Positions 11,672 through 22,745 of a stretch of 29,402 nucleotides of DNA are shown piece after piece. Made by a program: the position numbers and the translations under genes. This DNA is from Echinostoma caproni. Lineage: Eukaryota; Platyhelminthes; Trematoda; Plagiorchiida; Echinostomatidae. Where the stretch lies: contig UZAN01046348.1 of assembly GCA_900618425.1 (NCBI GenBank), positions 1 through 29,402 on the forward strand, in the 5' to 3' direction. Every line of letters begins with the position of its first letter. Within the stretch, counting starts at the first letter, position 1. Below the pieces are notes generated by a model. The model did no database searches, was not told the origin of the DNA, and saw only the letters and a list, made by a program, of their open reading frames with translations.

Positions 11672-13035
11672 CCTCAGTTGCTCATCAAAGGGTAGAGTGT
11701 TTCAGTTTTCTGACACCCGCATATCGAAGAGTTCAGATTTCGCTATTATATGCAGTCAATGAGTGAATGGTGATTTGGGAGAGTTCAAGTTCTGATCAAT
11801 GATTTATTTCACTATAGGTCCCGGGACTTCTGAGAAGCCTTTGGACGACTGACACGAAAATATTGTATTTGCTTGATCTATGAATGTAATAGCTAATCCT
11901 GAATGCACTGACAACATTAGGCGTTTGGCGTTTTCAATCACTGAAGCTGTCGATCGACCTTAATTTTCTTCGATGGATGTATCGGGCATTTCCACGGATA
12001 TCCGGTTCAATGGTCTAAACAGAACTCCGGATTCGGCCGAATATCAGCATAAGCTTATAACTATTACACCGGTCTACCGGGCGGTTGAACAAAATGGGAG
12101 AAAGTGAGAAAGCCTACTATTCTTTGCCGTACTCTGAAGGTGAATTTTTGAAGGTTCATAGCGCAACGCATTGAGCTGCTTACTTTAATGTGTGCTCCAT
12201 TTTCCCTGACGGTCACCCAGACCGTGTATTCCCAGCTGCTCAAATAAAACTCTTGGCTTCCAGTAGTGGAATTAAAACCAGTTCACCCGTATTTGCGGGA
12301 CGCACACATAGGCGCAACAAACCGTTAGCTCACACAACGGATGGCCGAACATATTCCAACGTGGTTGCTGAAATCGATGACGCAACCCATAACTGATGTT
12401 TGAGTAATCATAAGAAATCCAGGATTAACTATTGCAAAACATCTCATGATAACAAGACACAATTGGTTCCAATTTTTATTTCAAATCACTGTTACTTGAT
12501 TAGTCAAGTGCTACTCATTCCGTTACATCACCCAACCTTAAGCGCACAATGAATGTTCGTAATTACTGTGGATTCAATCTTCTAGTTTAATATATATGGT
12601 AGTCTTTGTTTGCTTGTATACGTTTGTTCATCATTATTAATCGACCCAACGTGCCTGTTGGTTTTCGGTCATCGAGTAAGAAGATTAATAAAATCGTGCT
12701 ACATTTGTCTTCCTTCTGTATTGATGGAATGATTCAAGAGGGGACTCAGTGCTTCGCATACTTATGGATGGCGTAAATTGCTATATCACCCTCCGTGAGA
12801 ACATCAAGAATGATCGACATAACCCAATTGATGAGTAATACCTAAATGCCTCAGATCAATGTGACAAATTCGTGGTGGAAGATCCGTTTTTGAATTGAAA
12901 CTTCTACCATAAATGCCTTTTCCCGTGACTGTGTATGGTTGCATTCAACAAGCAGTGACTTATGCAATTTGAGACACACTTTTATTATTTTGTTTTGTAT
13001 TATACTGTATTGTAATGTATTGTAAGCGTAAAATA
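11672..13035. other. No recognised gene
   Basis: No convincing coding frame. The right end (about 12985-13035) is a T-rich, tgtattgtaatgtattgtaa-like stretch that probably forms the 3' tail of the adjoining minus-strand SINE. Confidence 0.55.
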
Positions 13036-13212
13036 AATGTCTTTCTACTTTCTCTTTTTATTTATTCAATATACGAATGTACAGTCAACATTCAGGAAGG
13101 GGGGCCGCAGCCATACAAAGGCTGCCTGAAAAGAAGGGCGGCGGTTGAGGTGTTCGAACCCGGGAATCCCAGGTCATAAGTTGGTGACCTAACCACTTGG
13201 CCACCACCGCCC
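13036..13212 (-). repeat. tRNA-derived SINE, copy 1
   Basis: On the minus strand this begins GGGCGGTGG and has box A (TGGCCAAGTGGTTAGG, 13203 to 13188) and box B (GGGTTCGAACACC, 13161 to 13149), with a tRNA-like acceptor pairing GGCGGTG/CAACCGCC. A body follows with AGGCAGCCTTTGTATGGC (13127 to 13110), CCCCTTCCTGAATGTT and an A-rich 3' end. The same order of blocks, in 177 bases, recurs at 23881-24057 on the plus strand, proving a dispersed repeat. Anticodon-stem pairing is poor, so it is not a working tRNA. Such SINEs are transcribed by RNA polymerase III and moved by LINE enzymes (family knowledge). I do not know a published name for this one. Confidence 0.88.
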
Positions 13213-13380
13213 AAAGAAAGGGATGGTCCGAAGACCTCCCCACTGGCAAAACGTACGCACCAGAGCGAGCCCGATTAGAGATCGTCGCAGGCTTCAACCC
13301 ACCTGAGTGTAAGGGCAAACCTCCACCTGGGGCCAGGGCGTCTGTGATCACCCTGATCTCGGCGCCAAGACTACATTAAA
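13213..13380 (-). repeat. G+C-rich segment fused upstream of SINE copy 1
   Basis: Directly 5' of the SINE head (in SINE orientation) lies about 165 bases of markedly G+C-rich sequence that is absent from the second SINE copy. It ends at the right in attaaaaaaatg. An open frame runs from it through the tRNA-like part (88 codons, minus, 13085-13351), but this looks fortuitous. It may be a second, different repeat into which the SINE inserted, or part of a longer composite element. Confidence 0.5.
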
Positions 13381-13896
13381 AAAATGTATACAACGGAGGA
13401 AAACCAGTTAATTCTCGTGACTTTTAGAGAGGTCAGCGGTAAATGGTCTCTGTTCCGTGTCCATGTGAGTACTGTAGAGAGACGATACACGTTTAAGCGC
13501 CAGATAACACAAAGACGGTGCCAGAACGAAAAAACGCATTAATTACAAATAACATTAGGGGAATACGTAGATTGGCATTTGTAGAACAAATGTAACATTT
13601 GGCACATGTCCACAGAATTCCCACAAGCACATGATAATTACTGGAGCGGCCCGAAAGTGGACACTATAAAGTTACAAAGTATTATCTTCAATTCGCCTTT
13701 GAATCCTGTGGGTATCCAATAACTATTTGTTGGTTCATGCAAACTGCTCATAAGAATGAGTAGTNGTACATTTCATGTGTAGTGTCAGTAGGAATGCTAT
13801 ATGCAAGTGGTTTCCTTTGCATTTGAATGACATTCACTCGAAATGGTTGTCAACCACTCGACCGCAAATAAATTGAAGAAACACGATTATTGAGGG
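13381..13896. other. No recognised gene
   Basis: No coding frame or repeat was recognised. One N is at 13765. Confidence 0.6.
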
Positions 13897-14517
13897 TCAA
13901 TCCAGGTCGAAGCAGCTGAAAGTCTTCCTGTAACCGATCGGAAAATTTGCACCACGTGAACTATAAAGTAAAGCGCGTGAGATGACCTTTTTTCCAGAGA
14001 CAATCGGGATAATCGACATGGAAACAAAGTGACAATATGTTGAATACGAGAAGTCCACTGAGCATAACCATGGATTAAAAATACCACACAAAAGCCCCCC
14101 ATGATAACAATTGAGAGATAGTCGGTACCGATTCCGATGATGAAAGGAAAACGCTATCGTGCACGGGCAAACAATAGTAGCGTAAAGTTGTTGAATGTTG
14201 TCTAAGTAATCAGAAAATTGCGAGATATCTAAATGGTGGGGTAACTGTCTGACATAGAACCACTTTGGATGGTATCTGGAAAGGAAATTTGGGTTAAGAG
14301 TAAATAACGCGTTAATATTTGAAGGAAATGAGCATATTAATAGAAGCCTTTCCGAGGTCTTCACTACTGCTCCCGGCTGATTCTGACCTAGCCTGATGCA
14401 CTGAGTTCTCCCAGAGAAGTAATCAGTGAGTCCAATCAATAGCCACTTGCGATAACCGGAAGATCCCAGTTTCCGAGAAGGGATGGCGTAGAAAATAGAA
14501 TCAAAACAAACATGAAA
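13897..14517 (-). pseudogene. Long open frame starting like a LINE reverse transcriptase
   Basis: The minus frame is stop-free for 207 codons from 14517 to 13897, longer than expected by chance at this composition. The first methionine-like start in frame is a TTG at 14439, so it is better read as a fragment than as a gene with its own start. Its N-terminal part reads CFDSIFYAIPSRKLGSSGY and then LTDYFSGRTQCIRLGQN. This resembles the reverse-transcriptase stretch from motif A (F-x-K-A-F-D-S/R-V) through the W(I/L)xDYLxxRTQxVxxG segment of CR1/jockey-type LINEs. The next expected block, GVPQGS(V/I)LGP, is missing, and the remaining 140 codons are not recognised. No YADD box is seen. Most likely a LINE relic joined to other sequence; an exon of a host gene is the alternative. 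Confidence 0.45.
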
Positions 14518-16432
14518 TCATGAATTAACCAACCGACAGATTTTTCAGATTCGTTAAAATACCTGATAATTTTGTGCATTGGAGAAGGGATCTCATTAGC
14601 CGAATATGTGCTGGTGAGTAGACAAAATGAAGAAGCATATAAGAGATCAAGAGAGGACGGGGGTCGGGTGACGAAGACATTTTCTACAAGATTCGTATCA
14701 ACAGAAGTGAAAGTGATACCAAATAAGAGTTCGGTTAAACAGGTGAACTTATAGAGAGGTTGGCAATTGAGAATAACTGTTACCGGTCCCTAACAGATTG
14801 GAACTCAACAGATGGTAAAGGAGGTGCTTGTAAATGCTGCTAATATTTCAATAGGTAAATTGGCTCTATATTGCAAACGTGCAGACGAAATAACATGGTA
14901 ATCGACACTTCATGTGATTTTCGTAGTAAGCAAAATTTTTAAACTGTCTTGCAACAAAATACTCTTTACTTGAATGTCATTCTCCACATGAAATGGCCTG
15001 ATCACATAGTCGATAGGCGGCTAAATACAGTGTTAACACTGTCCGAATGGAGGACACAATCCGGAGTCTTGACTTCGGGGCTACAAAGCAATTTAATAGT
15101 TGGCCACATTCGTTTGCCGCAGAAGCTGAGTGGCATGCGACACACAGTTAGACGACGGAAATCAGCTTGATCAAGTTGGAATAATACTTGATAGCGGCGA
15201 AGTCTTTAGACCTAAGTAATCGCTCCTTCTGCCTTTTGAACGCTTTAAGCAGTAAAGATACTATTCTGGCGTTAAAGTCTAAACGATTTTCCAAAAGGTG
15301 GTATTGTTTAAAGCTGTTATTGACTATATCAGTGAGTAAGCCGATTGCGTTAAGTAACTAAGGTCAAGGGATATCCCTAAAGACATCATGTTAATGCAAC
15401 GCTCAAGAAAAAAATTTGAATCGAGGTAGAAGGTGAATGGTTCCTTAGCTGATGCTAGTAAGTGTATTGTGAACAGGACTGAAGTGCATTGTGTCGGTCT
15501 AACAAGAATCAAAGCGTGATCACTAGTGGACGCAACCGCTGTGAATTTTAAAGCAAACGCTTCGGTTGGTTTTAAATCTTTTATTCTAAACATAAATCAT
15601 ATCTTGTGGGGAATATGGAAACATCAGTTAAGTCAAACTGATAGTGAGATTTGTGGACGCGTAATTAAAATGATCAGCAACGATTTTACGTCTGTCGCCC
15701 AACAAAGCAACAATAGATGGTATTATTTATTAAAAAATGGATGGAACATGAGACTAGCTGTAAAATGGAGCTATCGAAATATCACTGACGATATTGCTTC
15801 AGTATCACGAAAATGTATAGATACACAGTGAACAGTAAAACGGTCGATACTATCCACGAAATAATTAAAATGAACCATGAACTTGCCACTTCAAGAGGCG
15901 TTGATGAAGGTACTCACTCCATCCCATTTTTTCTTCTTACAGTGCTTCCTGTCCTTACGGTAGCATTTAAAATCACTGATTCCCCTACTGAGTCCTCGAG
16001 ATTTCGGTCGACCTAGTACACGTGTCATAATGGGTGCTTACATTTACGGTCCACATTTTCTCTCTCATCGTTGTGGAAAGTATCTTGATGTCCGAGCTGA
16101 CCAATGAGAAGAGCTATCTCGGATGGGATGGCCTCAATAAGAGTTCACTACCGTCCACCACACATGAATTTTACATTCGAATCGGAAGCCCTCAATGAGC
16201 CAATAGAAACATAGGGTACAGTATTGCGTGTATCTTGCTGTTATTCGATTAACCGTCAATTAGACTTTCCAGAGGTCATCAGACAATGGTCATCATTAAC
16301 CGAAGAATTCCCAGAGGGAGAAACTGTAGCGTAGCCAATAGAAAAGACTGTTCATTCACAAAATCTGTTTCCGTAGACCACTAAAACGTTCTGCCATAAA
16401 TTTATAGTTGTAGTACAAAACCACATTAGGTT
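14518..16432. other. No recognised gene
   Basis: Open frames at 15324-15593 (minus) and 15526-15831 (plus, 101 codons) overlap and have no recognisable motif. The region is otherwise AT-rich unassigned sequence. Confidence 0.55.
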
Positions 16433-16858
16433 TTATTCGCCAACGGTCTTCCGGTCTATAGTGGAATCACCAACAATCTCAAAAACAGGATTACTCACCA
16501 AGGAAAATGCTATGGAAGACCATGGATTCACATTTTGTCGGAGAGTATCGGATAATGAGGATAGATAAACAGACAGGACGGCAATTAGAGAGATTATTTT
16601 GTGCACGAATACACGTGTCCTGCATGCCTTAGTTACTCTCTGTTTCGACGTCTGCGTTTCGATTGAAGACAAGAAGTGCGATCGCATTGAGGTCCTGTAC
16701 AACTGAGCGGCAGTCTGCTTATCGTTATAATACCGTAATACAAATATTTCCGGGAACGCTACTAGGAAATCCTGTTCATCCAACGGACGATGGTAACTCC
16801 CAAAGTTCAATAACCATTCATATTGTACCCTTCTCATAGACCACAATTTTCTGAACAT
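16433..16858 (-). pseudogene. Degenerate RTE-type LINE C-terminal relic
   Basis: The 141-codon minus frame carries YRTSMRSHFLSSIET followed after 14 residues by VFVHKIISLIA and then SDTLRQNV. The order and spacing match the conserved tail of flatworm RTE-like LINE proteins, which reads (V)YRTSVRSVLLYGxETW, then VFDHRCLRSIA, then a VSxxEVRxRV segment. Upstream, AFPEIFVLRYYND could correspond to the AF..L..LW..RDI stretch and NFGSYH to the YLGS block. The Gly-Cys-Glu-Thr-Trp core and several hydrophobic positions are lost, and a deletion is implied near the N-terminus. The match is from motif pattern only, so confidence is moderate. No intact endonuclease or palm domain was recognised to the right. 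Confidence 0.4.
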
Positions 16859-17395
16859 GCGGCCGATGCTATCAAGGTGTCAAGAGCCAAGGAGTATGAT
16901 ATAGACCCCTTCAGGGAACAAAGAATCGTGTAATGTCCTGCAGTTGTTCTTTGTATGCCCTCTTAAAATCGGGCTCCGCCCCATGCATGCGGGTTTTGAA
17001 ATGAAATGACGAAGCTGTTAAACGAATTTGCACACAAAACCATCATGAACTTGGAGTTAATAGTAACAGCTCCATCGTGGAAGAACCATGGATAATCAGA
17101 TGATGGTATAAATCCGTCTGGCTGATAAACCTTGTTATCGTGTCAGTCGTACCGAATTCGAAATTCATTAGAGGGGAAATACCATAACAGCTGATGAAAC
17201 ACATTTGCTTGTTGCATGCATAGTGACTCGTCTCCGACAATAATGGATTAGTCATCCAACACAGGTCTTTACGGACAATTTGAGACTGCAGATGGTCGGT
17301 TTATCCATTATTCAAGGGCATATCTATTACTCTGAATGATTGACCATTTCCAATATTTCTACATGACGCAAGTTCGGATAAATTGACTTATTCAT
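16859..17395. other. No recognised gene
   Basis: No recognisable coding or repeat signal. It could contain more of the decayed RTE-like element (minus strand), but I could not read any of its motifs. Confidence 0.5.
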
Positions 17396-18046
17396 TCAAT
17401 ATTCCCATCCTGACATTGAGAAAACACTGTAGCAAACAAAACGTGTGTTCGATAACCTCCTCTTTGGGCTAATACGGTCATATATAGGGTTTACAATTGT
17501 CAAACTAGTGTAATGGGCTGATGCGACAAATATGATTGGTTGATTGTAATCTTCTGATATTTGGTTTGGAAATGAAAGAGTAAGGTTTTTCCGGTGTTTT
17601 TGTTGTGTGGTTTGGAAATTTTCACAGTCGCTTGATAGAGTGAGCTGTTCCGGTTTCGGTCTGCTCCCATGGTCACGGTCGTTTTAGTCGCCTGGGTCAG
17701 GTTGGGACCAGGGTAGGCGAGGAAACTGAAAGAACCGCCTTTGAGAATAGAGGGATGGATTGAGTAGTCGAATAGCCATCACCTCGGCTGTAGCAAAGTG
17801 CCGTTGACGCACAGTTTTAGATGGGTTTGCTGTTTGTAGATCACCTTGAATGCGGTCTCGTTTGTTTAATGGCCCATGTCTGCAAGGTATTCTACCACTG
17901 CAGTTGTTATCGTGTTTTATTCCCGTACTCAGCCACACCGTCTTGTGCGACAATTGCCTGTTCGTTCTTCTTGCATAACTTGCGGAACCTGAGCAAAGAA
18001 GATGGCAAATGATCAAGAATGCGTAAAGGATAGGCAATGGATCTTA
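17396..18046 (-). pseudogene. Long frame with a single stop, unrecognised
   Basis: On the minus strand one frame runs from after a TAA near 18047 to a TGA at about 17396, interrupted by only one stop (TAA at 17684-17686). This gives about 215 codons in total. The upstream part opens with a hydrophobic stretch (MPILYAFLIICHLLCSGSA, from a TTG codon) that looks like a signal peptide, followed by basic, Ser/Thr-rich sequence (…NRQLSHKTVWLSTG). Downstream of the stop it reads HGSRPKPEQLTLSSDCENF. I recognise no family. One stop in a frame this long is unusual but not decisive for this composition. It could be a repeat-encoded relic, a broken exon or chance. Confidence 0.25.
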
Positions 18047-19270
18047 AAGATTTACGGAGACCATTCGTCGGCTTGTGAATTGAGTACGTAACGTAGCAGC
18101 AGGGAAAGTACGAGCAATGACCTTTTCCGGTCGGCTTTTTAGAAACACAGACTTAAGTGTTAAGTAGAGTTCTTTGAATTACCATGAATCATTACCATCA
18201 ATCCGAAAGTATAGTAATTCAAACGTTGTGCCAATGAACTTCTGTATTATGTCCAGACTAAGCCGTTAGTTGTAACCAAAGCCAATAGTGACTATTTGCC
18301 ATCGCTATTCAATAGTTACCAGATAAATTGAGTTAATTATTAATGCTTATTACATCACGAAAAGCGACGACAAATCAATTTGTAAGCAAATGTCCTTCGA
18401 TTTCCTGTCTAAATGTATTCAGTAGACCAGACTAAACAAGTTTTACAATCCCGCTAAACGATTTATGTTTGCATTGGAGCAGAATAGCAAGGTTAGTCAA
18501 CTGCCTCCCTATTTAGAATGAACACACGCCAACAAAACAGAACGAGATGAATTGAATAAAGTCGGATAAATCTTTGAACGCATGACACAGTACGGCTACT
18601 TCACAAAATAAAAAGATACATGGACATTTTATGGTTATCAAAACTTGGCTGTCAGTCGCCAGTCACTGAGACACAGAAGCATAGGAGCGGATTTGTGCGT
18701 GTGTAGGACGGTAGTGACTATTGGTCACACACACACTGTGTTTTACGCGGTTGATGTAGCAGAACATGAGAAAAATGTGGGATGCTCAGTTGAACGGGGA
18801 CGAAAGTCTATTTTCAAAAATCCCCTGACCTAACTTGTTGTTGAAGGTAAACCAGTCTTTGACCAGGCAATGCAAATCACGATCGATTGTTCGTCCCCTC
18901 CCGCCATCACATTCCGGTTTCACTTCACACCGCCATCATTTATTGTTTCATTCTCGGTTCATCATTGGATCAAAGGTATTCAACTGAATGGCAAAACATC
19001 ATGTTTAAATGTAAACAGGACGTTGCCGTGCCTTTACATCTTATATTTCTTTCTGACAAACAGGTTGGAAACACAAATGACAGAAACCAAAGAGAAGCTA
19101 CGTTTTTATGCAGTTAACTGCAGTGCTGTTGTTAGTCTATAAGTTTTGTGTATATATTTTTGCCCGTTAACATAGTGACACAGCTAAAGCTGTCTGATTA
19201 ATTGCTTAGAACTGACCATCCTACAGGCTTCAATTTCACGCACATTGTTAGGCTCTTCCAGTCAACCATA
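18047..19270. other. No recognised gene
   Basis: Short overlapping frames only (for example 90 codons at 18870-19142) with no motif. A short CA run is near 18726-18735. Confidence 0.55.
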
Positions 19271-19276
19271 CACTCG

Positions 19277-19324
19277 AAAGCTCTAGACTCAGATTTCACT
19301 CCTGTTGGAGTTCATCAGTAGTTT
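19277..19324 (-). ncRNA. Hammerhead-ribozyme-like motif
   Basis: Minus-strand order: CTA, then CTGATGA (19318 to 19312), a perfect 5-bp stem II ACTCC-AACA-GGAGT (19311 to 19298), GAAA (19297 to 19294), a tiny stem III (T.G closing CTGA) and GTC (19288 to 19286) followed by TAG, which pairs with CTA. All invariant core bases of a hammerhead are present: C3, U4, G5, A6, G8, A9, G12, A13, A14, the A15.1-U16.1 pair and C17, with predicted cleavage after GTC. Hammerheads are established in schistosome Sm-alpha SINE-like repeats and in Penelope-like elements, the latter with very short stem III. Weak points are a stem I of only 3 bp plus a possible AAA/TTT extension, an A-U instead of G-C at 10.1-11.1, and a competing hairpin (GTAGTT/AACTAC). 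Confidence 0.55.
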
Positions 19325-19339
19325 ATAACTACCGTCAGT

Positions 19340-21577
19340 CCAGCATTTGTTTGAGAGCACGCTAATGTGGATCTAACTTTATCCAATAAATGGATGAATA
19401 TTATTGATGATATGGTAAGTCCACGTCATTCTGGTCATTAGGCATCCAATTGCTTCTTATTGGTTTTTATCCATCCATTGATCATGTATAAACTTTGGTG
19501 ATGCCGATAAGCGCCAAACGCCGGTAATCACCCTGACAATCGACCTTGTGTCTCTTTTAGAAGTAATCAGGATCACGCATAAATCGATCAAATGAAACTT
19601 TGATTCTGTACGTATTAATATTCTAATTCAACAAGAACTCAACAGGGTAGACGGGAGAAGGCGTCTGAACAATGTACTTTTATTTGACGTTACGTAACAA
19701 AACGCACACATTTTCTTCCGGAAACAAAACGATTACTAGAAAAACGATCCCCGGAAATGACGTAAAACGATGTACAATAATTTACTTTTGATATTTGTAT
19801 TGATGTTTACGGCCTGTTTTGTTTCTTTTTTATTTGCGTGTTGTCATCGTGTGTGCAGGCGTGGTTTGTGTTTGAAATACAGCTGATAACAATAAGCTGA
19901 TGTGTTTGTGAAGTGAAATTTCCGTTTGTTTTTGCCTCAGGTAAATTTGTGCCCATGGTGACACGTGGATCGCATGGTAAACTTGAGAAGTTCCCCTACT
20001 CACACTGGAAACTGACGTGCTTTTACCACTACTCTGGTGTAAATGTTGTATTGGTTGTCAAGGCAACTATTGAGGAAACATTGCTACTACTGTATTTTTT
20101 TAATTACTTCATCATTTTTATGAAATCGGTCAATGGAAGTTCATGAGAAATAATGTGAATGGAATTCACAGCCTGCTCTGAAAATGGTGGGTTGTACTTT
20201 ACAAGGAAATCAGGTCCTCCCCTCCCCCACCCCGGTAAGTTCATCTCACCATCATCAATCGAGACATACAACATCCATTTGTAACACGATCTGCAGCAAG
20301 TTATTTGAGCTTCGCAAACATTCTAGCCTTAATTACCAATATGTGTCGGAACGGATGAGTTTGCATCAAAAGTCATGATGATATTGTGCACTCTGGTGAC
20401 ATCTACAACAATCGTTCAGTGTTCTATTTCAAATGTGTCCGTGATTGCATCAATGGTGTAAACAGGTATAAACTGCAGTTGTTGTCACATGTTACCGCAC
20501 TCTAATGTAAAACTAATTATTTGGATTCCACCAATCCCTGATTGGTTTGTACTCTTTAATTTGACCCATTTTCTGTTTGAATGACAGTTCTGTTGATATT
20601 CTCATATCCCTTGATTGAACGAATCTTATCTGTTTCATTTTCGTCGAGGTTAATCGCTTGTTTTCATCCAAATCAGGATTTCATAATACAGTTGAACGAG
20701 ATTCCAGATGTTTCCAAATCTACACAAAATATAGTCTCCGCATTTTCAATATCCCCCTCTCTGTTAGGTACATCAGGTTATGCATCAGCAATGTGTACAT
20801 CCTCATACCAATATGGATTAGTTATCACAAATTTCTAATTATTTCCAAAATAATTTCACACACCTAAGTCAGGGCTTTTGGTTTTGAAAATCAAAATCAG
20901 TTTGGCTTGGGAACTCGTTTGCCAGGTGTTTGGTGTTCTTTACAAACTGTCTTTATCGATCTTAATCGACTCTCTCACTGGATTTGACTATATTGCATAA
21001 AACAGATATCTGACACTCAGCGCTATATGGTCCGCTTCTTCTTAAAAATCGATCAGCCAAATTCTTTGATGAACTAAAGTTCTCTGGAGTCCAACTTTTA
21101 GGCGTGAATCCTGAAAATCCCTATGTTAAGTATCTTCATTCGAGTTCGCAAGGATCTAAACTACTATGTATGTTTTAGGTCATTAACGGAGCTTGATTAT
21201 TACCGATTGGCATAATGTTTCAGTTTCCCCTCTAATCAAATCCATCGGTGCTGCCCCATACAGTGTTCCCGACGTACACGTGCTAGTTACTTCACTCAAG
21301 ACTTTATCCAGGGCTAGTGTTTCATTTCTATTCATGAACTGTAGTGCTGATGTGTACGTCATAGGGAAATCGAAATGAACGTGTGTTCCAAAAGCGCTCA
21401 GTCGCATTTGCTAAAATGTGGTCTCAATCAATCAAAGATTTATTATGCGACTAACTTACAAGCTCATACTTTTCTCGTCCCATATGTTCGTGTTGTGGTT
21501 AAAACACAGTGATGCATACATTTCCTTGTGTACAATGTCACATGATACGAGATTCGTTCACTGCTGCACGCAGCTTC
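19340..21577. other. No recognised gene
   Basis: Several frames of 60-90 codons, mostly on the plus strand, lack recognisable motifs. Between about 21017 and 21177 a plus frame reads HSALYGPLLLKNRSAKFF and on to a stop; it looks codon-like but is too short to assign. The sequence 5' and 3' of the hammerhead-like motif probably includes the rest of its host repeat, but I could not find the boundaries. Confidence 0.5.
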
Positions 21578-22745
21578 ACTTATGTTGGAATGTAAGATGT
21601 GCTAATAGTTCATCGAGTCTCCGTTTTAAAGATTCACAGACGACGTGGGGTGGGAGAGAGTTCCAATCGGCATTTTGGGAACACTAGTTTGAACAGATTT
21701 CCTCTGGGATGAACGTTGGATGATAATTTTAGCGACGAGTGACACTGATGGCTTGGATTTTGCATTATTCCGTATACCATAATCATATCTACACTGATTC
21801 ACCGGTAGTGATTGGAATATAACCGGAGCGACTTCAGTCTCTCTATGTATGAATAACGATTCAAACCATCCAACCATTTTGGTTGTCTTCTTTTGCGGAC
21901 GCCTCAGCATTTTGCAATCACGCTGTAGCCATACCTGAATGGCGCACTCTGTGAGTGGGCGAATGTATGTATGGGCGAATGCAGACGGGGGAAAATGCTG
22001 ACTCGAACCGGCCAAAGACCCGCTTAAGCAAACCAACATAGTTGTGCTCGACACCTCCGTACAATTGAGTGAGCAGCCTAAGTTTTCTTGAATGATGATG
22101 ACCAGGTCCTTCTCACTTGAGGAGTGTGGCAGTTGTTCATTTCCGAGGAAATACAAGAATCGCCCCTTGTGTAGTAGAGATAGAACTCTACACTTTGATA
22201 TATTGAATTCAATATCGTTCAGAAGAGACCATAGATGGGCACTTTTCAGCCCGCTGGTTGAGTTACTGCGTTCCAAATTTTGACCCCAAAGCCTTCGGTA
22301 GGTCCTTCATGAATTTTAGGAAAAGTCGCAGGCCAAGCACATATCCTTGTGGAACCCCACGGGTAAAGTCCGTAGGGCTGAAAATACGAACTCATCCGGT
22401 CAGATGTCGGAGAAATGCTTCGATGCTATCAAGCACGAGGCTCCAAATACCTTGAATATACAGTGTTCGCAGTACAATGTCGTGGTTCACCGACCGAACG
22501 CTTTTGAGAAGTCCAGATAAATAACGTTTACCGCATCGCCGTCATCAACTGCTTTTGTTTATTGGTCTTGTGCCATGAGCGCATTGGTAAGGCATATAGC
22601 TTCTGTTGGAATCCAAATTGATTCTGTGACAGAACGTTGTTCTTCTCTGAGTGTTCCATTGAGGAATCTGCTACTGCACTGGAATGGGGGTTACAGGGCG
22701 GTAGGTAGCTGGATCGCTCCTTATTGTGTGAGGTCATGAAGTTCC
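21578..22745 (-). pseudogene. CR1/jockey-type LINE reverse transcriptase, inactivated
   Basis: Read on the minus strand, the RT blocks appear in order: RSDPATYRPVTPIP (N..YRPVSL block), NNVLSQNQFGFQQK (QFGFR block), AVNVIYLDFSKAFGR (motif A with the catalytic Asp), NHDIVLRTL, GVPQGYVLGLRLFLKFMKDL (motif B), FNISKCRVL (connection), SSEKDLVIIIQENLG, YIRPLTECAIQVW and, near the end, ADWNSLPPHVV with LKRRLDELL. It is dead: frames change several times (for example just after SKAFGR, where a base is missing), a TGA follows RHLTG, and the segment between motif B and the connection is shortened so that the (F/Y)xDD catalytic box is absent. The last domain ends near 21578. The endonuclease was not seen, so the copy is 5'-truncated or too decayed. 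Confidence 0.9.

Noticed and set aside
13149..13212. Functional tRNA gene
   Set aside because: Box A and box B are good, but the anticodon stem pairs poorly, and the unit continues into a repeated body and tail found at 23881, so it is a SINE head.
13085..13351. 88-codon minus frame as a protein
   Set aside because: It is a fortuitous frame across the tRNA-like SINE and its G+C-rich neighbour.
17190..17215. Hammerhead core from plus-strand ctgatga
   Set aside because: No GAAA follows at the required distance and no stem II can form.
19312..19333. Type III hammerhead reading using the GTAGTT/AACTAC hairpin as stem I
   Set aside because: The base before stem I would be G at position 17, which is not allowed at the cleavage site. 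The type I reading with GTC is better.
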